Positions 26,454 to 36,315 of a stretch of DNA of 57,236 nt are shown piece by piece. The notes under the pieces are model-generated. The model did no database searches and had not been told where the DNA came from. It worked only from the letters and a program-made list of their open reading frames with translations. The stretch's first letter is position 1; each line of letters begins with the position of its first letter. The position numbers and the translations under genes are program-made. The DNA comes from Paenibacillus sp. DMB20. GTDB lineage: Bacteria; Bacillota; Bacilli; Paenibacillales; Paenibacillaceae. The DNA lies in NCBI RefSeq assembly GCF_000987955.1, contig NZ_LAZU01000023.1, forward strand, positions 1 to 57,236, in the 5' to 3' direction.

Positions 26454-26568
26454 ATAGGCAAGTGATATGACGCTGGAAGGAGGTTTTGCAGCAAGTTAGG
26501 GCGTAACAGGCGGCAGAGGGTCGCCGAGGCATGTATATCATGATTACATTATCCAAGGAGGCAAAATT

Positions 26569-27648
26569 ATGACTTTGACGTCCGGACAAGCTTACAAGCG
26601 CTTACATTTGAAGCCGCTGTACATGGTTATCGGTTTTTCCCTTATGTTTATCGCAGTGATGATGATATTTTCGAGCAGTGCTTCTGCGCACGGTTATATA
26701 GAATCGCCTGGCAGCCGCGCCTATCTGTGCAAGACGGGACAGAACGCGAATTGCGGCAATGTGCAGTATGAACCGCAATCCCTTGAAGCCAAAGGCAATT
26801 TCCCGGAAGCCGGACCGGCCGACGGTCAAATTGCCGGCGCGGGCGTATTTCCTGAGCTTAACGAGCAGACTCCTACCCGCTGGGCCAAAGTAAACCTGAA
26901 CGGCGGCCAAAATACGTTCACCTGGCGTTTAACGGCTGCGCATGCAACCAAGGAGTGGAAGTACTATATCACCAAAAAAGGCTGGGATTCCAGCAAACCG
27001 TTAACCCGTGCCGACCTTGAGCTGTTCTGCTCGTTTAACGATGGCGGCAAAAGACCGGAATCCGTCGTCACCCACACGTGCAACGTGCCGACGGACCGGA
27101 CCGGATATAACCTGATTCTCGGCGTATGGGAAATCGCCGATACAGGAAATGCGTTTTACAACGTAATCGACGTTAACTTGAACAATGGCGGCGGTAACGG
27201 CGGCAGCGAAGATACCCAGGCACCTTCGGCACCTACCGGCCTGCGGTCCACGGACGTAACCTCTACGTCCGTGTCCCTGGCATGGAATGCGTCGAACGAC
27301 AATGCAGGCGTCACCGGATATGATATTTACCGTGGAAGCCAATTGGCGGGAACGGCTGCCGGAACCGCTCTCAACTATACCGTAGCGGGTCTCGCGGCAA
27401 ACACGGAATATACCTTTACGGTTAAGGCTCGCGATGCCGCCGGCAACGTTTCGGCAGCAAGCAATCCCCTCAGCGTCACGACATCCGGTTCATCGACACC
27501 CGAAATAACGGCATGGGAGCTTAACAAAACTTACGCGGTTGGCGACCTTGTAACCTATGGAAGCCGTACTTACGAATGCCTCCAGCCTCACACTTCCAGT
27601 AACGGCTGGGAGCCGCCGAACGTTCCCGCACTCTGGTTGATGAAATAA
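26569..27648 (+). CDS. AA10 lytic polysaccharide monooxygenase with Fn3 and CBM5/12 (chitin type)
   Basis: The 359-residue protein has a signal peptide cleaved before His41 ([14 protein letters not shown]), which gives the N-terminal copper-binding His. The second brace histidine is His125 ([10 protein letters not shown]), and an aromatic axial residue lies at [11 protein letters not shown]. Fn3 follows (about 217-305), then a CBM5/12 chitin-binding module ([22 protein letters not shown], about 312-359). AA10 enzymes of this kind oxidise C1 of crystalline chitin and leave aldonic acid ends. A near-perfect cre lies inside the start of the gene. The start has GGAGG seven bases upstream. Confidence 0.95.
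   Translation: MTLTSGQAYKRLHLKPLYMVIGFSLMFIAVMMIFSSSASAHGYIESPGSRAYLCKTGQNANCGNVQYEPQSLEAKGNFPEAGPADGQIAGAGVFPELNEQTPTRWAKVNLNGGQNTFTWRLTAAHATKEWKYYITKKGWDSSKPLTRADLELFCSFNDGGKRPESVVTHTCNVPTDRTGYNLILGVWEIADTGNAFYNVIDVNLNNGGGNGGSEDTQAPSAPTGLRSTDVTSTSVSLAWNASNDNAGVTGYDIYRGSQLAGTAAGTALNYTVAGLAANTEYTFTVKARDAAGNVSAASNPLSVTTSGSSTPEITAWELNKTYAVGDLVTYGSRTYECLQPHTSSNGWEPPNVPALWLMK
26592..26607. promoter_or_regulatory. CcpA (cre) site within the LPMO gene
   Basis: TTACAAGCGCTTACAT has one mismatch to WTGNAARCGNWWNCAW on either strand and a perfect AAGCGCTT core. It lies 23 bp inside the coding region, where CcpA would act as a roadblock and repress the LPMO when preferred sugars are present. Confidence 0.6.
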
Positions 27649-27680
27649 TCATTTCATCCTTGAACAAGCCTGCAAAACAA

Positions 27681-27727
27681 AAAGCCTTCCGATCCTGCGG
27701 CCCCATAGGCCATGATCGGGAGGCTTT
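27681..27727 (+). terminator. Hairpin terminator of the LPMO gene
   Basis: AAAGCCTTCCGATC pairs with GATCGGGAGGCTTT around a loop with a smaller GGCC stem. The AT flanks allow use from both sides. Confidence 0.7.
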
Positions 27728-27880
27728 AAAACTTCTTGACAGCTTGTGCTCGGTTCGGTCAACAGGACCCCCAAGCTATCCCTTTGAACTCAGTATACAG
27801 ATCATATAACGGTACTCAGGTGCAAAGCCTTGCTTACACCTCCACGTCCATAATCGGAAATGCCGCGCCGCTCTTCATTT

Positions 27881-28303
27881 TTACCCTGCCTCCTGCGGGG
27901 CGGCGCTGACCTTTCCAAGCAGGTACACCAATAGCTGCTGATTATGCGAGGATATACGGTTAAGCACGTGCGACAAGTAATCGTTCCGCACTTGAATGCC
28001 CCGTGCGGCCTCCTGCCGCCCTTTATCCGATATGGACACCCATACGATGCGCCGGTCATTTTCATCGCGCTCGCGAACGATCAATGCGTTTTTCTCCATG
28101 CGATCCAGCAGCATGGTTACCGCCGCAGGGCTTGTGGCCATATACGGAATGAAATCGGAAGGCTTCATTCTCCGGTGTTCCTCAAGCACTTCCAATACCG
28201 TTAATTGGGCTTCCGTCAATGAAGGGGCCAGACCGTTCTCCATATGCAGCTTATAATCCTTGGCCAGCCTGGACCACACTTTGGCGAATTCGGCTGTATG
28301 CAT
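27881..28303 (-). CDS. MarR-family regulator
   Basis: The start is the ATG at 28303 after GGAAGGGA, giving 140 residues; the longer frame upstream has no ribosome binding site. The winged helix is MKPSDFIPYMATSPAAVTMLLDRMEKNALIVRERDENDRRIVWV (residues about 52-95), with the wing D-x-R-x-x-x-x-x-L pattern DENDRRIVWVSIS. It acts as a dimeric repressor for a phenolic or oxidative signal in related proteins. No adjacent target gene is on its strand; it lies between the LPMO and parC. Confidence 0.85.
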   Translation of the reverse strand: MHTAEFAKVWSRLAKDYKLHMENGLAPSLTEAQLTVLEVLEEHRRMKPSDFIPYMATSPAAVTMLLDRMEKNALIVRERDENDRRIVWVSISDKGRQEAARGIQVRNDYLSHVLNRISSHNQQLLVYLLGKVSAAPQEAG

Positions 28304-28548
28304 AATAAAATCCCTTCCTTTCCAATAACAAATATCCAACTCTTCTTCAAAAAAGAGTGAGGCCGCACACTTCAAGTTTCCGGTAATTTATATGATTAAC
28401 TTTCGCGCCGAAAGGCCGTTATTCCTGCTAAAATCGCCAAAAAATAAAACTTCCAATGAACCGACAAAAGCCGCCGTCCCTTGACTGACAAGGTTTTTCA
28501 GACACGCCTTCTTTTCGACAGCGGGCGCCATGTTTAAACGGCTCGGCT

Positions 28549-28594
28549 AAAAAAAAAGACATCCGCACCTCCCATCGGAAGCCCGGATGTCTTT
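28549..28594 (-). terminator. Terminator of parC
   Basis: On the minus strand AAAGACATCCG pairs with CGGATGTCTTT around an 18-base loop and is followed by a further six T. The rest of 28304-28618 holds only the MarR promoter region, with no gene. Confidence 0.85.
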
Positions 28595-28618
28595 CGTTTT
28601 TCCATGTCATGTGGCGAT

Positions 28619-31079
28619 TTATTCCGCCGTCGATGGCTTTAACTGAGGCGCCAGAATCAAGTCCTTGATTTCTCCCTTTTTGCCCACATCGGCCAGGAGT
28701 TTCCCGGTTGACTTCCGGTCGCTGATCGGTGCCTGTTCCGAGCTGAAGGCAAAAACGGTTCCTTCCTGGCCGTAAGCAAGGAGTGCCAACGGTTCACGGC
28801 AGTAGAAAGCTCCTTTAAGGTAACTGCCGTTCGGCTTTACCCGCTTCCCTTCCTTGAATTCAAAGGTGACAATGCCTTTGCCGCCTCTGCTCTGCGCCGG
28901 ATAATCCACCAGCAGGGTGCGTTTTCCGTAGCCTAAATCGGTTATGGTCAATATCTCGCCTTCGTCATCCGATACCCACAAAGTCGAGGCCACTTCGTCT
29001 CCGTCCCGAAGCTGCATCCCCCTGACGCCGCCGGATACGCGGCCCATCGCATTCACTTCACTCTCGTTAAAGCGAATGCTCAAACCGTCCTTGGAGATAA
29101 GCATAATATCCTTGCTGCCGTCGCTCAGGGTTACGGAAAGGATACTGTCATCAGCCGCCACTTTCATGGCTGCTACCGCTCCGGTCCGCTTCGTCGCATA
29201 TTCCTTCAGCTCCGTCCGCTTGACCTGGCCGTTGCGGGTCACAAACACCAGGGTCTTCCCTTCCTCATCGAAATGGGATACCGGAACAACGGAAACGATC
29301 TCGTCTTCCTTCGCCAGCTGAATCACGTTGACGATCGCCGTCCCGGCATCCTTCCATTTGTACTCCGGAATTTGGTGAACCGGCAGCAGGAAGTATTGGC
29401 CCTTTTGCGTAAAGATCAGCAAATTCTCAAGGGTGTTCACTTCCAGCAGGCGGGTGATGTAATCGCCCTCCTTCACGCCGGAGCTGTCAGGCTCGCCTCC
29501 GGACCGGGTAAAGGACAGCATGCTTGTCCGCTTGATGTATCCGTCTTTGGACAACGTGACAAGCACATCCTCCGCAGCGACCATCACTTCGAGATTGACC
29601 TTGATCTCTTCCACTTCCTCCTGGATGAGCGACCGGCGGTCAATACCGTACTTGTCGCGGATCTCCATCAGCTCCTTGCGGATCACGGCGATCAGCTTTT
29701 TGTCGCTCTCCAAGATGCCGCGCAGCGTGCCGATTTTTTTCATCAGCTCGTCCAGCTCTTTCTGAAGGGAATGAATCTCCAGATTGGTGAGCCGGTACAG
29801 CTGCAGCGTCAGGATGGAATCCGCTTGGCGTTCGGTAAAGCCGAACATCCACTGCAGGTTGTTTTGCGCGTCCTGGCGGTTCTTCGAAGCCTTAATGGCC
29901 GCGATGACCTCATCCAGAATGTTCAGTGCCTTGACGAGACCCTCGAGCACGTGCGCGCGGTCTTCCGCCTTCTCCAGCTCATACTGCGTCCGGAAGGTGA
30001 CGACTTCGCGCTGATGGGCGATATAAGCCTCCAGCATGGCCTTGAGTCCTAGCTGCTGCGGCGTTTTTATTCACGATCGCAACCATATTGAAATTGTAAT
30101 TGATCTGCAGATCCGTTTTCTTCAGCAGATAGGCAAGGATGCCGTTTGCGTCCGCATCCTTCTTCAGCTCCACCACGATCCGCAGGCCGTCGCGGCCGCT
30201 TTCGTCGCGAACCTCCGCGATGCCGTCGACCTTTTTCTCAAGCCGGATGTTCTCCATGGCCGTCACCAGCCGTGATTTCACGACCTGGAAAGGGATCTCC
30301 GTAATCACGATCTGCTGCTTGCCTCCGCGCAGGGACTCGATATCGGTCTTCGACCGAAGGTACACGCGGCCCTTGCCGGTCCGGTATGCATCTTCAATGC
30401 CGCTTCCGCCCATGATGATGCCGCCTGTCGGAAAGTCCGGTCCTTTGATGAACGTCATGATCTCGCTGAGCTCGATCTCGGGCTTTTGCATGACCGCGAT
30501 GCACGCATCGATGACCTCGCGCAGATTATGCGGCGGGATTTCGGTGGCGAAACCTGCGGATATCCCGCTCGTTCCGTTCACGAGCAGGTTCGGATACCGC
30601 GAGGGAAGCACCACCGGTTCTTTCGCGGTATTGTCGAAGTTGTCTTTGAACAAAACCGTCCGTTTTTCAATATCCCGAAGGAGCTCCATGGCGATCGGAG
30701 ACAAGCGGGCTTCCGTGTAACGCATCGCGGCGGCCGGATCGTCGTCCTGCGACCCCCAGTTGCCGTGACCGTCCACGAGCACGTGTCCCATTTTCCAAGG
30801 CTGCGCCATCCGGACCATGCCTTCATAAATCGAAGCATCCCCGTGCGGGTGATAATTCCCCATCACGTCGCCGACGGTTTTTGCGGATTTGCGGTAAGGT
30901 TTGTCAGGGGTATTGCCGGAATCGTACATCGCGTACAAAATCCGCCGCTGAACGGGCTTTAGTCCATCCCGCACATCCGGGATCGCGCGATCCTGGATTA
31001 TATATTTCGAATACCGACCGAAGCGGTCACCGACGACCTCTTCCAAATAAGCAGGTAAAAATTGTTCCGATAAACTCAT
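28619..31079 (-). CDS. parC: DNA topoisomerase IV subunit A, broken by a +1 insertion
   Basis: The ATG at 31079 opens [21 protein letters not shown]. The active-site Tyr121 is in [15 protein letters not shown]. One base too many in five T (30064-30068) breaks the frame after [10 protein letters not shown]; four restores [18 protein letters not shown] and an 819-residue protein with six C-terminal beta-propeller blades ([19 protein letters not shown] is the first). It cuts and passes DNA to unlink daughter chromosomes, in complex with ParE. It is 11 bp after parE in an operon. The quinolone-contact segment reads [11 protein letters not shown]: Ala82 replaces the usual Ser. The gene is essential, so the break is almost certainly not real. 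Confidence 0.95.
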
Positions 31080-31090
31080 GCCTTCACCTT

Positions 31091-33071
31091 CTATTCCTCA
31101 AACTCTGCAAAGTTGACATTTTCAACGATCCAGCGCTTTCGGGGATCGACCTTGTCCCCCATCAATGTGGATACGCGGCGTTCGGCTTTCGCCGCATCGT
31201 CGATCTGCACCTGCAGCAGCGTTCTGGATTCGGGATTCATCGTCGTTTCCCACAGCTGGTCGGGATTCATTTCTCCGAGGCCTTTATAGCGCTGCAGCTC
31301 GTAATTTTTGAATTCTTTCAAGTAGTTGGCGAGCTGCTCCTCGGTCCAGGCATATCTTACCGTCTCCAGCTTGCCGGACTTGCTGGCGATTTTATACAGC
31401 GGAGGCTGTGCGATATAGACCCGGCCCTCGTCGATCAAGGGTTTCATGTACCGGTAGAAGAACGTCAGAAGCAGCACTTGAATATGCGCCCCGTCGGTAT
31501 CCGCATCGGTCATGATGATGATTTTTGAATAATTGCTGTCCGCAGCCGTAAACTCGGTGCCGATCCCGGCACCGATCGCGGATACAATCGCTCGGTATTC
31601 ATCGTTTTTCAGAATGTCCGCCAGCTTCGATTTCTCCGGGTTCATCGGCTTCCCTTTCAGCGGCAGGATCGCCTGAATCTTGGAATCGCGCCCTTGCTTT
31701 GCCGAACCGCCCGCGGAATCCCCTTCCACGATAAACAACTCGGTTCTCGTGAAATCCTTGGACTGAGCAGGGCTAAGCTTGCCGCCGAGGTTGGAGCTTT
31801 CGCTTCGCTTCTTGCCGGTTCTCATTTCGTCGCGGGCTTTGCGCGCCGCTTCGCGGGCCTTGGAAGCCTGGATCGCTTTTTTTCAGAAGCGTTTGCGCGA
31901 TCTGCGGATTTTCCTCCAGGAAAATCTGCATCTTCTCCGTGACGATGCCCTCGACCGCGCTTCGGGCCGATGCGCTGCCAAGCTGGTCTTTCGTTTGTCC
32001 CACGAACTCGACTTCGGACATCTTGACGCTGATGACGGCCATCATGCCTTCGCGCAGATCCCCGCCCTCCAGGTTTTTGTCCTTTTCCTTCAGCAGGTTG
32101 TTTTTACGGGCATAGTCGTTCATTACCCGGGTGTATGCCGTCTTGAAGCCGGTCTCATGCGTACCGCCGCCCCGGGTCGGGATCGAGTTCACGAACGAGG
32201 CCAGCGTCTCCGTGTAACCGGCGTTGTACTGCATCGCGATCTCCACTTCGATGTCGTCCTTTTCGGCGTAGAAATGAATGACGTCATGCAGCACATCCTT
32301 GCCTTCGTTCAAAAACGCTACGAACTGGCTTGCTCCGCCCTCATAAAAGAACTCGTCGGCGTTGCCGCTCCGTTCGTCCTTCAGCACGATCCGAAGCCCC
32401 GAATTCAGGAAAGCAATCTCCTGCAGGCGCTCGGACAGCGTTTCGTAGTTCAAATGTATTCCAGAAGCAAACACGCGGGCATCCGGTCGAAACGAAACCT
32501 TGGTGCCCGTCTTGTTTGTATTGCCCAGGATTTCAAGCCCCGTTACCGGCTCGCCGACATGCTCTTTGCCTTTTTTGTCCTGCCAGTATTCAAAACGCTG
32601 GCGGTGGATTTTGCCGTCGCGGTAAATCTCGACCTCCAGCCATTCCGACAGCGCGTTCGTTACGGAAGCGCCCACGCCGTGAAGGCCCCCGGATTTCTTG
32701 TAGCCGGATCCGCCGAATTTCCCCCCCGCATGCAGCATCGTAAATACGACCTGCGGCGTCGGAATGCCGGCTTTATGCATGCCGGTCGGGATTCCCCGGC
32801 CGTTATCATATACCGTGACGGAACTGTCCTTGTGCAACGTAATTTCGATTCTCGAGCAGTACTTTGCCAGATGCTCGTCCACTGCATTGTCCACGATTTC
32901 CCATACGAGATGGTGGAGACCTGACGAGCTGGTGCTGCCTATGTACATGCCTGGCCGTTTGCGTACCGCAACTAAGCCCTCGAGCACTTGAATGTCGTCA
33001 GCATCGTATCCCGAGCGGTTGTTCTGACCGCTTTGTGATGACTCTGCAAACCAATCGATCTGTTCGACCAT
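31091..33071 (-). CDS. parE: DNA topoisomerase IV subunit B, broken by a +1 insertion
   Basis: The start is at 33071 after GGAGG. The GHKL ATPase domain is at residues about 20-230 ([38 protein letters not shown]), then the transducer domain, then TOPRIM with [17 protein letters not shown] and [13 protein letters not shown], ending with [16 protein letters not shown]. Seven T (31877-31883) should be six: repair joins QTLLKKA to [17 protein letters not shown] and gives 659 residues. It provides ATP-driven strand passage with ParC, which follows directly. Confidence 0.95.
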
Positions 33072-33154
33072 TCATGCTCCTCCTTCATCTTTCTCTAATA
33101 AAGGGGTACCCAGACCCCGAAATGCAAACAAATGTTTTGTATACCTCGTCCATT

Positions 33155-34144
33155 TTAATTCAAAATGTCCCTTTTCGTAAAGACGGTGAATGAAACGACC
33201 ACCGCCGCAAGCGCCCAAACCGCCAATACAGCCAACGAAAAGTTCAGCGACATTCCCTCGATCGGCGGGAGGGTACCCGCCAAATAACCCGTGAGGTTCA
33301 GGTTAACCATGAACAAATACTTGGCGCTGGTCCAGGCGGAGGCCATATTCGTCAAAATCGTTCCGGCAATCAGCGCGGCCATCATGATGACGATGCTTGC
33401 CGCCGTGCTGCGGACGAGAACCGAAACCATGAACGCCAGCATGGCAACCGCTAAGCTGACAAACCAGATCAGTCCTCCCTGCATCAGCAGGTATTTCCAT
33501 TGAGGTACGGCATGCACGGCCGACATGTCCACGTCGGAGCCTACGATTTTAAAACCCGTAAATACCGGCAACTGAAATCCTTTATAACCGAAAGCGAGGC
33601 CTGAAATCAAGTAGGCGATGACAAACGTCGCCAAAACGATCAGCGATACGAACATCACCAGCGCGAGCAGCTTGCTGAGCAGGACCTTCCACCGTTTGAC
33701 CGGCCGGGTAAGGAGCATTTTTATGGTTCCGTTCGTCCGCTCTCCGGATACGAGATCCGAGGCGACGGCCATGATCAGCAGCGGTATAAAAAGGGATACC
33801 GCATTGTTCATAAACTCCCGGGTAAAATTAACGCCGTTTGGTTGATTAGGATTGACGTCATGCTCCAAATAATACTGCATCTGCTGAATAAAAATCATCC
33901 TGTACTTTTTCCATTCCTCCGGCACCCGGTCGCTTCCCAGCGAATTTTCATTATCCGTGATCCGCTGCTGAAGTTCAAGCCGCCAATCGCCGTTGAATTT
34001 GCCTTTGCTGCGCTCCGCCGATTTCATCTGCGCATAGGTAAACATGGGAACAAGAACAAGCAGTACCAGGAGTATCACATAAAATCGTTTTCGCTTTACG
34101 ATTTTAACCGTTTCATTCTTCACAAGCGGAAGTATGCTATTCAA
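33155..34144 (-). CDS. ABC-2-type exporter permease
   Basis: The 329-residue protein has an N-terminal membrane segment (RFYVILLVLLVLVPMF), a long extracytoplasmic loop (about 45-110, rich in charged residues), then five or six more segments. VSGERTNGTIKMLLTRPVKRW is the family's conserved cytoplasmic motif before segment 3. It forms an exporter with the ATPase whose stop overlaps its start by 8 bp. Related pairs export bacitracin, other peptides or Na+. The substrate is not known. Confidence 0.85.
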   Translation of the reverse strand: MNSILPLVKNETVKIVKRKRFYVILLVLLVLVPMFTYAQMKSAERSKGKFNGDWRLELQQRITDNENSLGSDRVPEEWKKYRMIFIQQMQYYLEHDVNPNQPNGVNFTREFMNNAVSLFIPLLIMAVASDLVSGERTNGTIKMLLTRPVKRWKVLLSKLLALVMFVSLIVLATFVIAYLISGLAFGYKGFQLPVFTGFKIVGSDVDMSAVHAVPQWKYLLMQGGLIWFVSLAVAMLAFMVSVLVRSTAASIVIMMAALIAGTILTNMASAWTSAKYLFMVNLNLTGYLAGTLPPIEGMSLNFSLAVLAVWALAAVVVSFTVFTKRDILN

Positions 34145-35105
34145 TGCTCTCCCCCTCCGTCATTTGAAGGAACAGCTGTTCCAGCGTAGGATTGATGCGG
34201 TTTACGCCCAGGATTTCCACGCCAGCCGCCACGAGCCGCTTAACCGCATCCGGCGTATCCTCCTCCCGGATTCGCGTAACGATCGATTCTTCCGGCATTC
34301 CTGCCAATACGGAATCATCCAGAACGGCCTCGGGACGCTCCACGACCTCACACTGCTGCACCTGTTGCAGGATGCTCCTACCCTGGTTAGCCGGATGCAA
34401 ATGCCAAACGACATATCCCGCGCTTTCGGCGATTAGCTCTTCTACTCCCCCCACGGCGAGCACCTTCCCGCGGCTGATGATCGCGACACGGTCGCACAGC
34501 AGCTGGATCTCGCTGAGCAGATGGCTTGATACAAAGACCGCCATGCCCTCCGCCGCCAGCCGCTTGATAAATTCCCGCATTTCCTTGATTCCTTTGGGGT
34601 CGAGGCCGTTTGTAGGCTCGTCCAGGATCAGCAGCTTGGGTCTCCCCAGCAGGGCCTGGGCGATGCCGAGCCGTTGGCGCATGCCAAGCGAATAGGTGCG
34701 TACCTTATCGTGAATCCTTTTGTCCATCCGGACGATCTCCACGACTTCGCGGATGCGGTCGTCATCTATGTTATGCTGCATGCGGGCGAAATGCTCCAGG
34801 TTCTCCCATCCCGTCAGATAAGTATACATCTCCGGGTTCTCCACAATGGATCCGACATACTGGAGGGCCTGCTCCTGCTGCCGGTTGACATCATAACCGC
34901 ATACCTTAATGACGCCTTCCGTCGGCTTGATCAGGTCGACCAGCATTCGGATCGTCGTCGTTTTGCCAGCCCCGTTGGGACCGAGAAAACCGAATATCTC
35001 GCCGGCCCGGACATCGAAAGTGACGCCCTGAATGATCCACTTCCGGCCGATTTTTTTCTTTACCTGTTCAACGGACAGCACTATCTTCTGTTGAAGATCG
35101 ACCAT
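34137..35105 (-). CDS. ABC exporter ATP-binding protein (BcrA/NatA-like)
   Basis: The 322-residue protein has Walker A FLGPNGAGKTTT (residues about 40-51), signature YSLGMRQRL, Walker B KLLILDEPTNGLDP and the switch His in VFVSSHLLSE. The C-terminal 100 residues are an extra domain (VLDDSVLAGMPEESIVTRIRE) typical of bacitracin-type exporters. It overlaps the permease gene by 8 bp and starts after AGGAGGGG. It powers export by the partner permease; a role in peptide antibiotic resistance is possible but unproven. Confidence 0.88.
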   Translation of the reverse strand: MVDLQQKIVLSVEQVKKKIGRKWIIQGVTFDVRAGEIFGFLGPNGAGKTTTIRMLVDLIKPTEGVIKVCGYDVNRQQEQALQYVGSIVENPEMYTYLTGWENLEHFARMQHNIDDDRIREVVEIVRMDKRIHDKVRTYSLGMRQRLGIAQALLGRPKLLILDEPTNGLDPKGIKEMREFIKRLAAEGMAVFVSSHLLSEIQLLCDRVAIISRGKVLAVGGVEELIAESAGYVVWHLHPANQGRSILQQVQQCEVVERPEAVLDDSVLAGMPEESIVTRIREEDTPDAVKRLVAAGVEILGVNRINPTLEQLFLQMTEGESIE

Positions 35106-35141
35106 TTCCTTTCCCCTCCTTCCACTTTACCGTACGGAATC

Positions 35142-36032
35142 CTACTGGATTCCCTGTGCAATCCTTTCGGCAATCAGCCGGTAGCCCTCGCCGTTTGGAT
35201 GAAAATGATCGGAGGACAAATACTTGTCCAGTTTCCCTTGAAAGATGTCAAAGGTCGGTATCATGACCATGTTCGGATCCCGGTTGATGATTTGCAGCGC
35301 CGCGTGGTTCCAGGTTGAAACCGCAACATTGCCTGGCAGAAGAAGCTCCTTCAAATCCGCGAACGGGTGGTACAGTCCGACGTAGACCACTTTGGCATCC
35401 GGATTAATGGCCCGTATCCGCTCCAGAGTTAACTTTAGCCGCTCCGACGCTTTCGGTATCGCCGCAACCAGCTGCTTCGGATCCAGCTCCCCGGCACCGG
35501 CTTGACCGTTCTTGACAAGTCCGCTGCTATCAAACAAATCATTGCCTCCGATGGACAAAAGGATCAAATCCGCCTGTTCCAGGGCGTAGCGGATCCCTTT
35601 CTCCTCCAGCTTCGGCAAAAGTCCTTCCGTCGTCAGGCCGTTAATCGCTAGATTGTTTAATAATTCGCTTTTGCGACCGCCTTCATTCAGCATCTCGATG
35701 CTCCGGCGGACAAAACCGCTGCCCGTGTTATCCCCCGTGCCCTTGGCTAGCGAATCCCCGATCGCGGTTATTTTCAGCTGTTCGGGCAGTTCAGGCGGCT
35801 TCGCCGTTCCTTCGGCGCTCCCCGCTTCCGTCCCCGGTTCGTACGTATCCGCTTCCTCCTTGGATTTGTCTGCATTCCCTTGGCTAATCGCTGAGTCGGC
35901 CTGCGGGGCATTAATGTCTTGTACGGCATATATAAAACCGGCAAGCAAAATGATGGTAACGATGACGGATACCGAAGCGGTTATTCGCCAAATCCATTTC
36001 GAAGAATTCAAACAAGATCCCCCCGGCTGCAT
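35142..36032 (-). CDS. SGNH/GDSL hydrolase, membrane-anchored
   Basis: The 296-residue reading has one N-terminal membrane segment (VSVIVTIILLAGFIYAV), a low-complexity linker (about 35-75) and an SGNH domain. Catalytic blocks are AIGDSLAKGTG (Ser nucleophile), LLSIGGNDLFD (Asn oxyanion hole) and SSDHFHPNGEGY (Asp and His). It resembles YpmR-type esterases that act on lipids or wall-linked acyl groups outside the cell. The start is uncertain: an ATG with MKK upstream (about 36042) is one frame off across a run of eight A, and no good ribosome binding site is visible for either. Confidence 0.8.
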   Translation of the reverse strand: MQPGGSCLNSSKWIWRITASVSVIVTIILLAGFIYAVQDINAPQADSAISQGNADKSKEEADTYEPGTEAGSAEGTAKPPELPEQLKITAIGDSLAKGTGDNTGSGFVRRSIEMLNEGGRKSELLNNLAINGLTTEGLLPKLEEKGIRYALEQADLILLSIGGNDLFDSSGLVKNGQAGAGELDPKQLVAAIPKASERLKLTLERIRAINPDAKVVYVGLYHPFADLKELLLPGNVAVSTWNHAALQIINRDPNMVMIPTFDIFQGKLDKYLSSDHFHPNGEGYRLIAERIAQGIQ

Positions 36033-36224
36033 TTTTTTTCATAAAAAAAGAGATTTTTTTGACCGCAAGTTGACTCAATAACAGCCTCTATAATATTGTC
36101 GGCTTCCCTTGCGGCTGTATGTACAATAACATAAATCTTCTATGATAAATTTGCAAACAAGCGTCATTTTAAGTTCGTTATGGGCTAGTAGCAAACGAAT
36201 GCTTGGCTTTCTTTTTTTCCGGGC

Positions 36225-36260
36225 AAAAAAAACGCATCCGCCCAATGGACGAATGCGTCG
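36225..36260 (-). terminator. Rho-independent terminator
   Basis: On the minus strand ACGCATTCGTCC pairs with GGCGGATGCGT (two mismatches) around ATTG, then TTTTTTT. It ends the saccharopine-dehydrogenase-like gene. Confidence 0.75.
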
Positions 36261-36315
36261 AGACCTGTTTCTTTTCACTGCACCGTCAGCCATTTCGCGG
36301 CCGCCGGATTTGACG

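Noticed and set aside
26191..26568. c-di-GMP-I riboswitch before the LPMO gene
   Set aside because: The GACGCAAAGCC and tetraloop-receptor blocks of that class are not present.
36033..36045. Definite +1 insertion at the SGNH hydrolase start
   Set aside because: A run of eight A separates MKK from the annotated frame, as in the other cases, but no ribosome binding site supports that start, so it was not counted.
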